64,000 nucleotides of DNA, from positions 1,635,672 through 1,699,671 of the forward strand of contig CM055110.1 in the NCBI GenBank assembly GCA_029204225.1, in the 5' to 3' direction. A program made the translations under genes and the position numbers. Of the stretch, positions 19,043-30,269 are shown piece by piece; within the stretch, counting starts at the first letter, position 1, and each line of letters starts with the position of its first letter. The notes beneath the pieces are model-generated. The model had not been told where the DNA came from. It saw only the letters and a program-made list of their open reading frames with translations, and made no database searches. This DNA comes from Diphasiastrum complanatum. Lineage: Eukaryota > Streptophyta > Lycopodiopsida > Lycopodiales > Lycopodiaceae.

Positions 19043-20289
19043 ACTCACAACGTATTGAAAATGGGATCCTCTTAACCCATATTGACACACTGAAGTCTTC
19101 CTATGTCATTTTGAAAAATTAAAAACAATATGTTACTCCCCAGAATGATGTGCCCTTTTATTGTGGTGAGCAGGTACAATCAAAGACTATATCTCATATG
19201 GTACAAAGTGCCAGTTTACAAGTTCTGGGTCAGGAAGAGCACTTCCTTCTTGCGCATTTGGTTTTGCTGCAGGTGTGACTGGTGGTGCCAATGGGCAATC
19301 CTATGTAGTCACAAGTTCCGATGACAATCCAACAAATCCTCAACCAAGTACTCTACGCTATGGTGTAAACTTGGGTGGCAAAGACAACGAAGGTATATGG
19401 ATCACCTTCAAACGAGATATGCTAATTGTACTTTACGAAAAATTATGGATATTGAACTCCACAACAATCGATGGCAGAGGAGTAAATGTCACTATAACTA
19501 AACAACTTGTGGTGCTTTGTGGTGTGACTAACATGATCCTTCACAATTTTCAAGTGAATTCAATAGACAACAGTGACACTGTGCACATTTTTGATGGGTC
19601 CACGAAAGTGTGGGTAGATCATATCACCTCATTTGATGCAGACAAAGGATTAGTCTCCGTTGTTCAAGGCTCCACAGATGTTACAATCTCAAATCGCCAC
19701 ATGTCCAATTTAAATTTTAACATGCTACTGGGAGCTTCTGATTATGACTTTGAAGACTAAATATGCGGATTATAGTGTATAGAAATTGGTTCAGAGACTC
19801 ATTTCAGCGCATGCCTCATTGCAGGTACGCCTTGTATTCTAAGACTAACGCTGTTGAAAGTTATAATGGATAAATATGTTGAATAAGTATGCTGTAAAAA
19901 GCTAAGCATGAGCACGTAAATTCACGATTTAGAATTGTTAATAAGATGGATTGAAGCTATTGACAGTTGTTTTCCTATATCCCTTCTTATATGTGCAATC
20001 TCGACCTTCAGTATCTGTGATCGCGATGATCCCTCCGAGAGTTCAAGATATAAATCGTATGAGTTGCATTGCTAAACAAGTAGTTGATTACCTTACAACT
20101 GTTTGGATTGCAGACTGGGTTACTGCCATGTCAGTAACAATCTTTATACCAATTGGGGATTTTATGCGATTGGAGCGCGTGCACATGCCACAATCTTAAG
20201 TGAACGAAATCTTTTTATAGCTGGTCAACGTAAAGAGGCAACTCCATGGTTTCCTGGAGCAGCAGAAGTCAACGGTTTTGATGAAACAT

Positions 20290-21005
20290 GTTGTCATGCG
20301 TAGGTTCGTTCCCATGAGAGCGATAGCATATTTCAGATTTTAGCATAAATGGAAGATCCACATCTAATTCTAACATCCATTAACCCTAAGAATTAACACT
20401 ACGATCCTTAACACTAAGATCCATAATGAAGATAGAGTACTCTTTCTCTCTCTCCCTTTCTCTCTCATGCTTTTATTGTGTTTGCTAATTGTTGGATCTG
20501 ATTCTTATTGAGATTGCATGTTTTTATACTTTGTATAAAAACATGCAATCTCAATAAGAATCAGATCCAACAATTAGCAAACACAATAAAAGCATGAGAG
20601 ATGGAGGAAAAGTGATAAAGAGCAAGGACATTCATAAATCAATTTCACAAGAGAACCAATCTGCTTTATTGAAATGGAGATATGTACATGTGTAGGAAAC
20701 TCGAGTTGGTATCTTCTTATAGTAGAGAGGAGGACCTTGGCCTCTGAATCCTATTGGTCCATTTCTGCCTCCATAATTATTTAAATTTAAAAAAGAGTGA
20801 AACCATCCAAAATTGGAGAGAAACCCAACTTTATTCACTAACTTGACATTTAGGCCCTACGACATTAAAAGTCCCGCAAAAAGGCCTAAAGTCCTTTTAT
20901 TGACTTTCTAATTAATCAAATAACTATGTGATCTTCGGGTTGGACTTACACACGCAGGGTACCAAATCTCTCTCACTTATTAACTAGGGTTAGGGTGGCC
21001 TTGGC
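20290..21005 (-). mobile_element. Truncated gypsy LTR (same family as 57823-58547)
   Basis: It matches 57886-58520 in the same orientation: TTGTCA.CGTAGGTTC, CTAACATCCATTAACCCTAA, GAGAACCAATCTGCTTTATTGAAATG, TTTATAGTAGAGAGGAGGACC, GGGTTGGACTTACACACG. Both LTR ends are missing. The left break joins exon 4 of the pectate-lyase pseudogene. A reverse-strand TATA motif lies near 20720. It contains a 68-bp inverted repeat absent from the other copy. Confidence 0.8.
20461..20601. repeat. Perfect 68-bp inverted repeat with a 5-base loop
   Basis: Arms 20461-20528 and 20534-20601 are exact reverse complements; the loop is CTTTG. The right arm corresponds to LTR sequence also present near 58060-58130; the left arm is an inverted duplicate not found there. 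No mismatch is seen in 68 positions, unlike the general decay around it. Confidence 0.9.
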
Positions 21006-22310
21006 TTATTTAGTTACGGTACTTTATGGTTTTTCTTCTTATTAGAACAGTTACAAGCGGAAGCGTTACTCCAATTTCAACATGGATTTCCCAGCCTGTC
21101 AGTGGGAGCCACAGTTCCGTACATGCAAAAACCAGCCATGTAACCATCTTTAGCTCAAGAGGATCAACGTTTTAGAACATGGAGCAATCCTACCACTATC
21201 TATTGAATCAAAAAATAATCAAAGACAAAATTAACTATTGAAACAAGAAACAAGATTCAAGAAACAAGAAACTAGATTCCTAGCAGCATTTAACAGTCTA
21301 AGAATCAAGAAACACTCATTTCTTGATGCTTAGATTGCTCAAGAATAATCAAGAACTGGGCTGTAAGAGAGTATGTAAAATCTACACCACAAACCAGCCT
21401 ATTTAGTTTACTTGAATGCTGATTTCTACCTTATTCCATAAACAAGAAGTGAATTCTAATCCACAACTAAGCAAGAAACTAGAAAATAAGAAACTAGATA
21501 ATCCACAATGCCAAGGAATTCAAGCATGCTCATAGAAATTTCACTCAAGAACATTGCCATGAACAAGGAGCTTAGCAATTATCAAGAACTCGTGGAGGAT
21601 CCTCTTTATTTGCTCAAGAGAATTTGACAATACATTCAAAGCTCCCTCACAAGAGAGGGGGGCCCTTAAATAAGTAAGAAGGTTGCCCATATGGAGCCCA
21701 AGTGGCAATGTCATCGAATTAGAAATTACATGTGGAATTTGCCCTTCCACTAAAGGTCACCATCAAAAGGTGGCTCACTATAACTAATTTAAGGGGGGTC
21801 TACATTTATTTACAAAGCCTAGAAAATATGACTAGCTCGTACATGGTCATTCCTTCTTTGGGATACACCATGTAGGCTCACATAGATAACTCACTGTCTT
21901 CCTAGCTAGTACTTCCTCGGCTCTCATGCTCGGCTCTCAACTTCTTCTGCTCTCCTCCTTCTGAGACCTCCTCGGTCATGGGTGAGAGATAACTTGTGTC
22001 TTCAGCTTGGCTCGACATCTGGGGATTCTCTGGAATCTGCTAACATTATCTACCCCTAATCTGTTGCAGGACCCACTGCAACAACGGTGATGTCTTCCGC
22101 TTGGCACTTGGAAAAGCGTGGATCTTCGTTTGCTTCCATAAAACCAGGTGCTTATTGTCCGCAAAACTTATTCTTCAAATTGAAAGTCTTTCAATTGGCC
22201 GCTACATACCAGCCCTCTTGAGAACTTCTTGCGAGTCCTGCTCGCCTCGTCATCGTGCCGTCTGCTTTTATTCGCCCATCTTTCGTCGTAAGGCTTCAAA
22301 AACCTAGAAG
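21006..22310. other. Unassigned, probably LTR-like, minus orientation
   Basis: No protein family is visible. On the minus strand a TATTTAAGGGCCCCCC stretch near 21665 and an AATAAAG near 21610 would suit an LTR promoter and polyadenylation site of the minus-strand element that lies to the right. No terminal repeats could be fixed. Confidence 0.3.
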
Positions 22311-25300
22311 CGGAGCTTACTTCCGAAATTGAGGGGCCCCAAATATTCTCTTATCTTCTCCACGAAGCCCATTTCCTGCCAGTCTTCCACCATGGTCACA
22401 TAGCGTGACGACATGAAGGCCGCTCTATAGTATAGTCTGGCCATTATTTTATGGTCTTCGTCCGACTAAAGGACTACATTTGGGTTGATTTTGATGGGAT
22501 CTAAGCCTTGATCCCAGAAACAATCTTGCTGCATCAGAAAGGCCATGGATCTGCAATATTCGGCACTTTCCTACACGCAAAGATCAACACTTGATTTGTA
22601 TTTATGCCCGAAGTCGAGTAATAGCATCCTCAGATCATCCGAGGTGGTTCTCTCTGAACTTCTCAGGATGACTGGCCTATTTACCAACTCTACTCGCGGC
22701 TTTTCCATCGGCCATGGGTTTTTGCGTTTGAGTGGCATGTAGAAAGGATCCACTCGCTTCCATGCCGGTGCCTTCAGATACTCTTGAAGTCGCCTGATAT
22801 CCTTCAGGACTTTATTTCGCCATTTTGGCTGTGGTTGTAGCGTGGCAATGATCTTGGCCCTGGTGGAGTATTGGTTTTGATCGATGTCTGTTTTGCCTCC
22901 CCTCATGTTGGGAGGGTATTTTCTTTCAAACTTCTAGGGCCTTGGTGCATGTATCTTTCTCTTTTGTTCGCTCACTTGTCGATGGCTCACTTGCGCTCGT
23001 GTCTTGCATGGGCGAGAATCTTCTTATCTCTGGTTGATCCACCAGGAAGTCATCATCACCCCCCATATTTGTGCTAGTTTCTGGAAGGTCAGGGATGGAA
23101 TGATCTGGAGAGAGGGGTGCGGGGGTGATAGGTTTAGGAGGAGGTGGGGTCAGCAAGTTATACACCGCACCGGGGGAGTGGAGTTGTTGGAGAAACTCGT
23201 CCCGTCGGGCTTTGTAGGTGTCAGCTGGGCCTTTTGATGGGCCCATTATTTTGCTAGGAGGTGATGGAGAGAGGGAAGATGAAAGAATCAGGTAAGTTGG
23301 AATAAATGTTTCGGAAAAGTTAAAAGCAGAGTAGGAGGAGGGGTTAAAAGTGGGAGGAGGTCGGAGAAAAGTTCTGGAAGCAACCTCGGCTCTCTGGCCA
23401 CCCGATCTCGAGCTACCATCTGAAGGGTGGGTTTGCCCAACTTGATTCCCTGCTCCATCATTCCCATCATCGTCCCGTGACTTCGTTACTTGAGCACTTG
23501 CTTGGGCCTTGCACGCCGTGTCCCGTAATTGGTTCACCTTGTCCAAGACTTGCTGTAGGGCCTTCGTGGTTTCTTCCAGCTACTTCTGGGACTCCAGGAT
23601 GATCTTCTCTTGTTTGGCCACAATGTTTTGAAAATTTTTCTTTTCGGCTTCTCGTTCTTGGATTAGCCGCACGTATTTCTCCATCCGGATGGCTGAGGCC
23701 TGTGGGGCCTGCAATTGAATGTCCTCAGGCTTGACTAGAGGAGCATCGACTGTCATTGTACCCAATGATCCGTCTCGTACTTGGTCTATTTGGATCATCT
23801 GGTGCTTCAGTTGTTGCTGGACCTCTTCCAAAGTGGATTTATGCCCGGCCATCACGGATCTGGTTTCCATTGTCTCTTCCTCTTTTTCTATGGCCAGCCT
23901 TTGATATTGTACAATTTCTTGGTCTTGATGTTGGACCTTGCTCTCGAGCACTTCATATTGGCTCACCAACCAATGCATGTGGTAACTCATTTCGGATAGA
24001 CCTATCATCGAGCGCTTGGCTGCTTTAGTGAGCTTTTCAGGGTTAGTGAGAGTTGGGTACTGATCTGGAGTGTGGGATGGTGAGGCTAAACCAAAAAATA
24101 AGCGTTGTGTCAGTGCTGAAGATGGAGGTGGAGGTGAAAGGAGTGGAGGGATGATGTTAGTAATTATTGTGGCGGTGGTGGTGGTAAGTGGAGAGGTTAG
24201 ACTTCTTCTTGGTTGCTCCACCTTTTCTGGCTCATCGTCGCTTATTTCCATCAAGTCCGCAACATCAAAATATTGTGACGTGTCCAGTGTGTGGATTTGC
24301 TGGGCCTGTGGTTGTACAACCACTTCCGTGACCTAGGGATTGGATATGCCCACTCCTCCCCCCCCCCAAATCTTGTGCCGTTGGTGATGTTGTTGGCGTT
24401 GGCATGGTAATCAATGTGGGTGGGGTGGTGACTTTGTCTGGTGGAGTTGCAGGGTGTGAGGTGGCCATATGTTGGGCTGCTGCTGATGTCGTTGCTCCAT
24501 CACCCCCGTCGATGACATGTGAGGGTGACGAGTGCTGTTGTGATGCTGTGGATGAGCTGCCATCATCTGAGGTGGAACCATCTGAAGCTGATCCCACTGG
24601 TGATGTGCTCCTAGTTTGAAGCTTCTTTCGCATTCTTTGTTGCCGTGTGTCAGACAACTGGGACTTGGAGGTTTCGGCCTCTTGAGCTTCAGATGGTGCA
24701 ACTGCTTGTGGATCTGGTTGTGGGCTTGTTTGCATCCGTACTAGTGGGAGTATACTTGTGTTGACCCTTTTTGGTTGGGATCCCGATGGGGAGGTAGTTC
24801 TTGATCGTGCACACTTGGACTTTGTTGGCTCAATGGGGATGTCCCATGCCTTGTCCGCAAGATGCAGTTGTTGTTGAAGCCTTGGCCCGTTCTGTACTTG
24901 GTGAAGAGTGATATCTATCATCAGATAGCCCAATATTGTGATGGGCTGCTTGTTGTTAATGCACTCATGTAGATAGTTTGAAGCAAACTGTGCCCAATCA
25001 TAGAGGTTCTGGGCATGCAGTCGCCATCATTTGAAACAGTGACATGGGTACCCTCAACACTTTCATTCGTGGTTTTTGTGTGCATCTGGTGAGATAGGCA
25101 CATGCGGCTTGAAGCTGTTTGTCGTTGATGGCTTCCAGTCTGTACCCATCCTTATTCTTCCATTTAGTCACAGAGGGATTAACGTACTTGAAGTATGCCA
25201 TTTGCTCTATCTTTTGGAGTGTCTTGTGATAGTATTTGGTCCCCGTGGGAACCCATAAGGTTGCAAGTCAGCTGCCGCAAAAGATATGTTATAAACATAA

Positions 25301-25546
25301 TTCCTGATAGGTGGAACTATGATTTTACATGATCTTGCCATGGTATGATAATTGGCATATGCCATGTGTACCAGGTACAGGCTTTGATAACCTTGTCAAG
25401 ATAGGGATCTGAAATTCGATTTCCTTGAAGAAGGACTCCGCCTGCTGGTACCAAGTCTGCATCTCTGTAAGATCTAACTTGCACAGTTGGATGTCGAGCT
25501 TGCTTGCTTCGGGATCATCAGAACTTGAACTGGGATTGGACGACAT
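22310..25546 (-). pseudogene. Large retroelement accessory gene with coiled coil (copy 2), broken
   Basis: Reading leftward from an ATG at 25546: a Ser-rich start (MSSNPSSSSDD), a helical domain matching 11456-11962, YDWAQFASNYLHECINN near 24980, a Ser/Thr/Pro/Gln-rich segment (24900-24370), a frame from 24323 with an acidic stretch and a long coiled coil (about 24010-23560, LESKVQHQDQEIVQYQRLAI), a Pro-rich linker, and a C-terminal domain (KWRNKVLKDIRRLQEYLKAP, then WDQGLDPIKIN and FGSKLRF ending near 22312). Several frameshifts occur, one beside a G/C homopolymer at 24357-24366. In-frame stops are mostly TAG where Gln is plausible: before 24323, at 23580, near 22935, at 22571 and near 22468. 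The family is not recognised. The stretch is GC-richer than its surroundings. No gag, RT or integrase adjoins it. Confidence 0.55.
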
Positions 25547-25584
25547 GGTGGGGAAATGGAAGAAAGAAGGTTCTGGAAAAACTG

Positions 25585-25745
25585 AGTCGGTTGAGATTTG
25601 AAGGACTGGCTTCGGTTGAGATGTGAAGGACGGGCTTCTATTGAGATGTGAAGGACGGGCTTCGGTTGAGATGAAAAGAATTGGCTCCAATCGAGATGTG
25701 ATGGATTGGCTCCGGGCGAGATGTGATGGATTGGCTCTGGTCGAG
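25585..25745. repeat. 25-bp minisatellite, array 1
   Basis: About six to seven units like GGCTTCGGTTGAGATGTGAAG at a 25-base period, diverging to the right. It lies directly 5' (minus sense) of the accessory gene start at 25546. Confidence 0.75.
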
Positions 25746-26365
25746 ACAATGGTGGTGCAGAGGGGTATGGAATATGTGTGGAAGCTGGTTGTGTTAGATA
25801 GAACGGTGTGAGTGGCAAACAAAATATGATGTAAATAAGGGTGGGAGCAGAATGAGACGAAGTTAAGAATGATGGAGAGTGGAATATCAGAAAGTGGAGG
25901 TGTTTGACAAGGGTGGTGATGTTATGGAGGTGGATATGTGTGAGAAATGAAGTGGGTTGAAAATATACAGTTTGTGATATTGATTTGGATGATGTTCAAT
26001 AGTGTAACGGGAGCGTGATGAGTCCTCGTGTGACACTACCCCTCAACATGTGAAAACTTGTAATATGATGTATTCTGCCAGTGAAGTTAGGTTGTAAATT
26101 TTTGGTGATGGCGCTCACAAGGGAGTGGTAATGATGGTGGTCGATAGATTGTAGAGATGGTGTGAAGATGATAATTGAAGGATTGAACAGTCGAGCTCTA
26201 GGATCGGTCACAGTAGCAAGAAAATCGCCGCAGATCGTCGCCAGAAAATGCTTGAGTTTGCACTTCGCTGAGGTGCGAATGGCGTCGGGGTGAGGGCATT
26301 TATTGTCGCCGTCGTCTGGTTGTGAGTGAGATGGGACATGCCGGTTCGTAAAATTTGAATGTAGG

Positions 26366-26615
26366 TCCTTCGGTTGAGATCTGAACAGAGTGCTTCGGTT
26401 GAGATTTGGACAGAGTGCTCCAGTTGAGATCTGAACAGAGTGCTCCGGTTAAGATCTGAGTAGAGTGCTCTGGCTGAAATCTCAGTAGAGTGTTCCGGTT
26501 GAGATCTCAGCAGAGTGCTTCGGTTGAGATTTGACTGAAACGCTCCAGTTGGAATTTGACTGAAACGCTCTGGTTGAGATTTGACTGAAATGCTCCGATC
26601 GAGATGTGAGGAAGT
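26366..26615. repeat. 25-bp minisatellite, array 2
   Basis: About ten units at a 25-base period, consensus near TGCTYCGGTTGAGATCTGA plus ACAGAG or CTGAAA. The core matches array 1, 620 bp away. Because 25 is not a multiple of three, repeated peptides appear shifted in the minus frame; coding is unlikely. Confidence 0.8.
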
Positions 26616-26639
26616 CACTATAAATGTCGCCGAGCAACG

Positions 26640-28725
26640 TATAATTGACTTAAAAAAATAGAAAATGCATTTTGATTTGTAGCAGCAAACAATGATTTTT
26701 AGCAACATTTGTTAAGAATTTAACAACATTTGTGAAGTTTTTTTTAACCAATTCTTGGATTTATGGACAATATTTTAGACTGATCCATAGATTTGTGGAC
26801 AATGTTGAGTACTACGTGTTGGAGTAAAATAGGGGTGAGAGCGGATGGCAATGGAGGAAGAGAGAAGTAAATTGATTGCAGAAACAACTCTCCTATTGTT
26901 ATGCGCTGCTGCAAGCAATAACAGTCCAAAAGAATGTAAATGCAAAAATAGATTCACAGCACATATGTTTCACTAATAGGATCGTAACATAGTTCACCGA
27001 AGAGATTAAAGAAGATGTGGAATTAGTGTAAATCGGTTTTTAGTATGAAGTTCAATTTCAAAATTTTGTGTAATAGTGCAATATGATAATGTTGTTCCTT
27101 AGGCGTCAAATACAACCATCGTCTGATTAGAAACTAAGGAGTCACAGACGTCTGTGTTCTAATCATAGTGAGTGAATGAGTGTAATCAAATCACAACATG
27201 CATATATCTATGTTAGCCACAAATGAGAATGTGTTTCTTCTATATTACACTAAAATCTCAAACAACACAGAATGTTACAACCAGAATGTCAACCTAACTC
27301 GGATGCTGAATATCTTTTGATCAGAAGAATAAGTTTGCATCATGGAGCATCAAAGATTGATGCGTGCTGAATATGTATTTATAGCTGCATCCTTGTATTT
27401 ACAAGAATCGTTAACTAATCCATAATTACAAGACTAGTTTAGCTTTAACTAGTTCAGCTTTAATCCATAATTACAGGACTAGTTTAGCTTTAACTATGTA
27501 CTTTGCCATGTACTTTGTAAATATTTAGAGTACAATGACATCTATACAAGTGTACATCACTTAGATTTGAACTTCGCTTCGGGAGCATAAGAAAATGGTG
27601 CTTATCGCAACCGTATGTGGACCGCAATTGCTAGAATGTAGTTTCCTGGCAGTGCTTGGTGTTTGTATAATGATCACAGGGTTGACTCCTATGGTTCCTT
27701 GCGATAGCTTGTGGTGAGTCATATTAGACATAAGCTTTTGTCTTGGCGATTCCTTGAAAGTTGCTGTGTTCATTTTTTTGTTTATCGAACACGCGACAAT
27801 TGATTGTCGTTCTTTTTTTTGTCGATGCATTCAATGCGAAAGGTTGTCCAGTAGACCAAAAAATAGCGGTATGCTGCCTATATTGCCATATTGAAAAATG
27901 CATATATCAAATAATATTACGAAATAATGTGTCACAATACCAAAGCAATTATTATGATGATAACTTTTGTTGTTTGCACATGTAACATGATAAGAATGCA
28001 TGCTAGTTCAACATGTTTTTCTGTTATTCATATTACATGCAATTAGGTTCTTTTTCTATTACTCAGACCTTTTATACAAGATGTTAGGGTTTGTTAGTTA
28101 TGTATGTGTTTGATTGTAGTTTGTGGATGTCACTAATGTATGTATTGTTATTTTAGTATGTGTTCTATATTGAATTCTATTGTTATGAAGTGTCTCATTG
28201 TAGCTTTCAATCATGGGTTTTTTCTAAACTTGATAAACTCTTCATTAAGTAATGTTGTTAACTCTTCAGTTTTTATGTGTCTATTATTCATCTAGGTACA
28301 TTACATTGCCCATCACTATCCACATTCGAACATCGAAGATTTGTGGCTTGCCACAGCGTGTTGAGGCCTCACAGACCTATCTGAGCAATAAAATCAGACC
28401 TCTGAATAAAAAAATTAGACCTGTCGAGGCCCTTCCATCCCTCACAAAACTTGCTGCAGTCTGCATTTCTGTGACCCTACCTGTGGTGGTATCTGTCTCT
28501 GGCCTACGGCCTACTTGCCCAGCCTGACCGCTCGCCTACCTGCTGATTTTTCAGGCCTGCCTGCGTTGTACCTACCTGCCTACTGCCTATGGTGCTGCAT
28601 GTCCGCCTACCTGCTTATGGTTGTTGTTGTCTTGGCTTATTGGGATTTATGGTCTGCCATGATCATTGTAAGTATGGAAGCACTACCATAGATTAGTTAA
28701 GCGATTCTTTTAATCATAAGGATGT

Positions 28726-28730
<5 letters not shown>
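26640..28730. other. No gene recognised
   Basis: AT-rich, with only short frames. A CCTGCCTAC-rich patch lies at about 28500-28625 and a duplicated phrase (ACTAGTTTAGCTTTAACTA) near 27430 and 27480. Nothing else can be supported. Confidence 0.35.

Positions 28731-28796
<66 letters not shown>
28731..28796. repeat. (AT)33 microsatellite
   Basis: Uninterrupted AT dinucleotides for 66 bases. Confidence 0.98.
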
Positions 28797-28798
<2 letters not shown>

Positions 28799-28799
28799 A

Positions 28800-28935
28800 G
28801 TTCGCATTTGCTAGATAGTGCAACAGAGCGAAAGATTGAGCATAAGAAGTTGCACCATTAAGGCTGTAATCATTTGTGTTGTTCATGTTCCATATTGAGC
28901 AAATGCTCTCATGTTTAGCATTCAGTGTATAATAT
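28800..28935. repeat. Repeat, inverted with respect to 31733-31860
   Basis: The segment containing CCATTAAGGCTGTAATCATT and TTGTTCATGTTCCATATTGAG recurs in reverse complement at 31733-31860 with moderate divergence. Both lie near copia remains and are probably LTR pieces. Confidence 0.65.
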
Positions 28936-29231
28936 ATTCACAAGAAAAATAAGACATATTCCTACATAGGAAAAAAATGAATTTTCTCTAGATTAAAATG
29001 AACTAATATAGGGAATCTCCATACTAGTAAAGTGGTTCTTTTCCTAGAAAGCAAATCTAAGAAAAATGCATACATTTTACCTATATATGAAAGTGATCTA
29101 GGAAAATTCCCTAGATGATGATCCCTATATAGGAAAAATGTTTGTGCCACTTTTTCTAGTATGAAAATTCTCTAGTTCATTTCAATCCAAGGAAATTTAT
29201 AGGAAAACTTCTAGAGAAAAATTCGCATATA

Positions 29232-29236
<5 letters not shown>

Positions 29237-29295
<59 letters not shown>

Positions 29296-29310
29296 TTTCT
29301 CTCTCTCTCA
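29237..29310. repeat. (TC)n with interrupted TATC/TTTC tail
   Basis: Pure TC dinucleotides from 29237 to 29280, then TATC units and a further CT run. Confidence 0.95.
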
Positions 29311-30269
29311 TTGTTTCCTACAAGGGGCTTCATGATGTTTGCTTCATTTTTTTGGGTATAAACTATTGCCAATACGACACTCTTGTGCACATGAAATTGA
29401 TGATTATGACAATCAACATGAACACTTGTAGGGCAGCAACATATGCTTTCCAAAGTTGAAGGAAGCCATTTAGAAATGGATACCTCGCTCACCATGCAGT
29501 CATGTTGTATTTGAGGAAGGATCATTAGTTCACAACCAAGCGGATGTAAAATGCGGAAAACCTTATTAGTGTTGGACTACTACAGCTAAAGCCAACAATA
29601 ATAAAATAATTTCAGTTATTCATTTGCAACAATCTAGTGTAAAACTCAAGAAAGCCATTCATCAGTTGGTTAGATGCTCATTTTGAATTTCAAAAATATC
29701 GGTGCAAGCAATATACACTGTAACATTTATTAAAAGCTTCAAGAATTAATACATAAAGTGAACAATGAGCTCACACTCACACCTTGAGCTTGAGGCCAAC
29801 GAACAAAAGGAATTTTGCAATACTAAAACATCACATAAAATCTAGATGATAACAAAAGAATGCATCCCGACAATTAAATACATTAATCTGGGAGCCAGAA
29901 AATTGGAGTTTGGGTACAAAATCCAGAAACAGTAACATGAGTAAGATCCTTATCTAGTTAAGCTGGAGGTCAAATGCTCAAAATTTTTCCTACGCTAGGA
30001 ATAATCTGTCCATCCCCATATGCATCATGCTACCTATTCATCCTACCAACTCTAGAAGATGGGAAAAAATTAACTCTAGAATAATTTGCAACTAAACTCA
30101 ACATATCTCATCTAGTGTCCCTAATGATGTTGTTCATATTTTCTAGGATGTATTCAGGTAGTGGATATAGAATCCTTAGTCTTAGTTCTATATATCGAGT
30201 AGAGGTTTCTCTCAATTTTATCCACACTAAATTTTCACTCAATTTGTGCACTTCTAGGGAACTACTATC

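Larger units (their letters stand above)
14441..20289 (+). pseudogene. Pectate-lyase-like pseudogene (copy A)
   Basis: It matches the intact copy at 43657-47257 exon by exon. Exon 1, 14441-14723, starts at an ATG but has lost about 95 bases after the signal peptide, which shifts the frame. Exon 2, 18274-18426, has an in-frame TAG and small deletions. Exon 3, 19174-19824, is open until a one-base loss creates TAA at 19758. Exon 4, from 20114, stops matching at about 20289, where LTR sequence takes over, so the last ~75 codons are gone. Splice sites still read GT and AG. Intron 1 has grown to 3550 bp through a copia insertion. Exon 3, intron 3 and exon 4 are much closer to copy B than exons 1-2 and introns 1-2. 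It carries the same DKGLVS change as copy B. Confidence 0.9.

Noticed and set aside
19951-20199. Separate small gene (82 codons) near the end of pseudogene A, and its twin at 46719-46958
   Set aside because: Both cover intron 3 and the start of exon 4 in the wrong frame; the exon frame gives the lyase sequence.
23719-24619. Plus-strand frames opposite the accessory gene
   Set aside because: They are antisense shadows of the minus-strand Ser/Thr/Pro-rich frame; no motif of their own.
22310-25546. TAG readthrough (programmed recoding) as explanation for the many in-frame TAG codons
   Set aside because: The same genes also have frameshifts and deletions, and TAG/TGA excess is seen in unrelated copia and gypsy genes too; decay of methylated sites explains it better.
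25585-26615. CRISPR-like array
   Set aside because: Units are contiguous without unique spacers, and the genome is a plant's; it is a minisatellite.
26208-26708. Minus frame with repeated SQPERF/RSQPEHS-like peptides as a repeat protein
   Set aside because: The underlying DNA is a 25-bp minisatellite whose period is not a multiple of three, so the peptides shift frame from unit to unit; the frame is a by-product.
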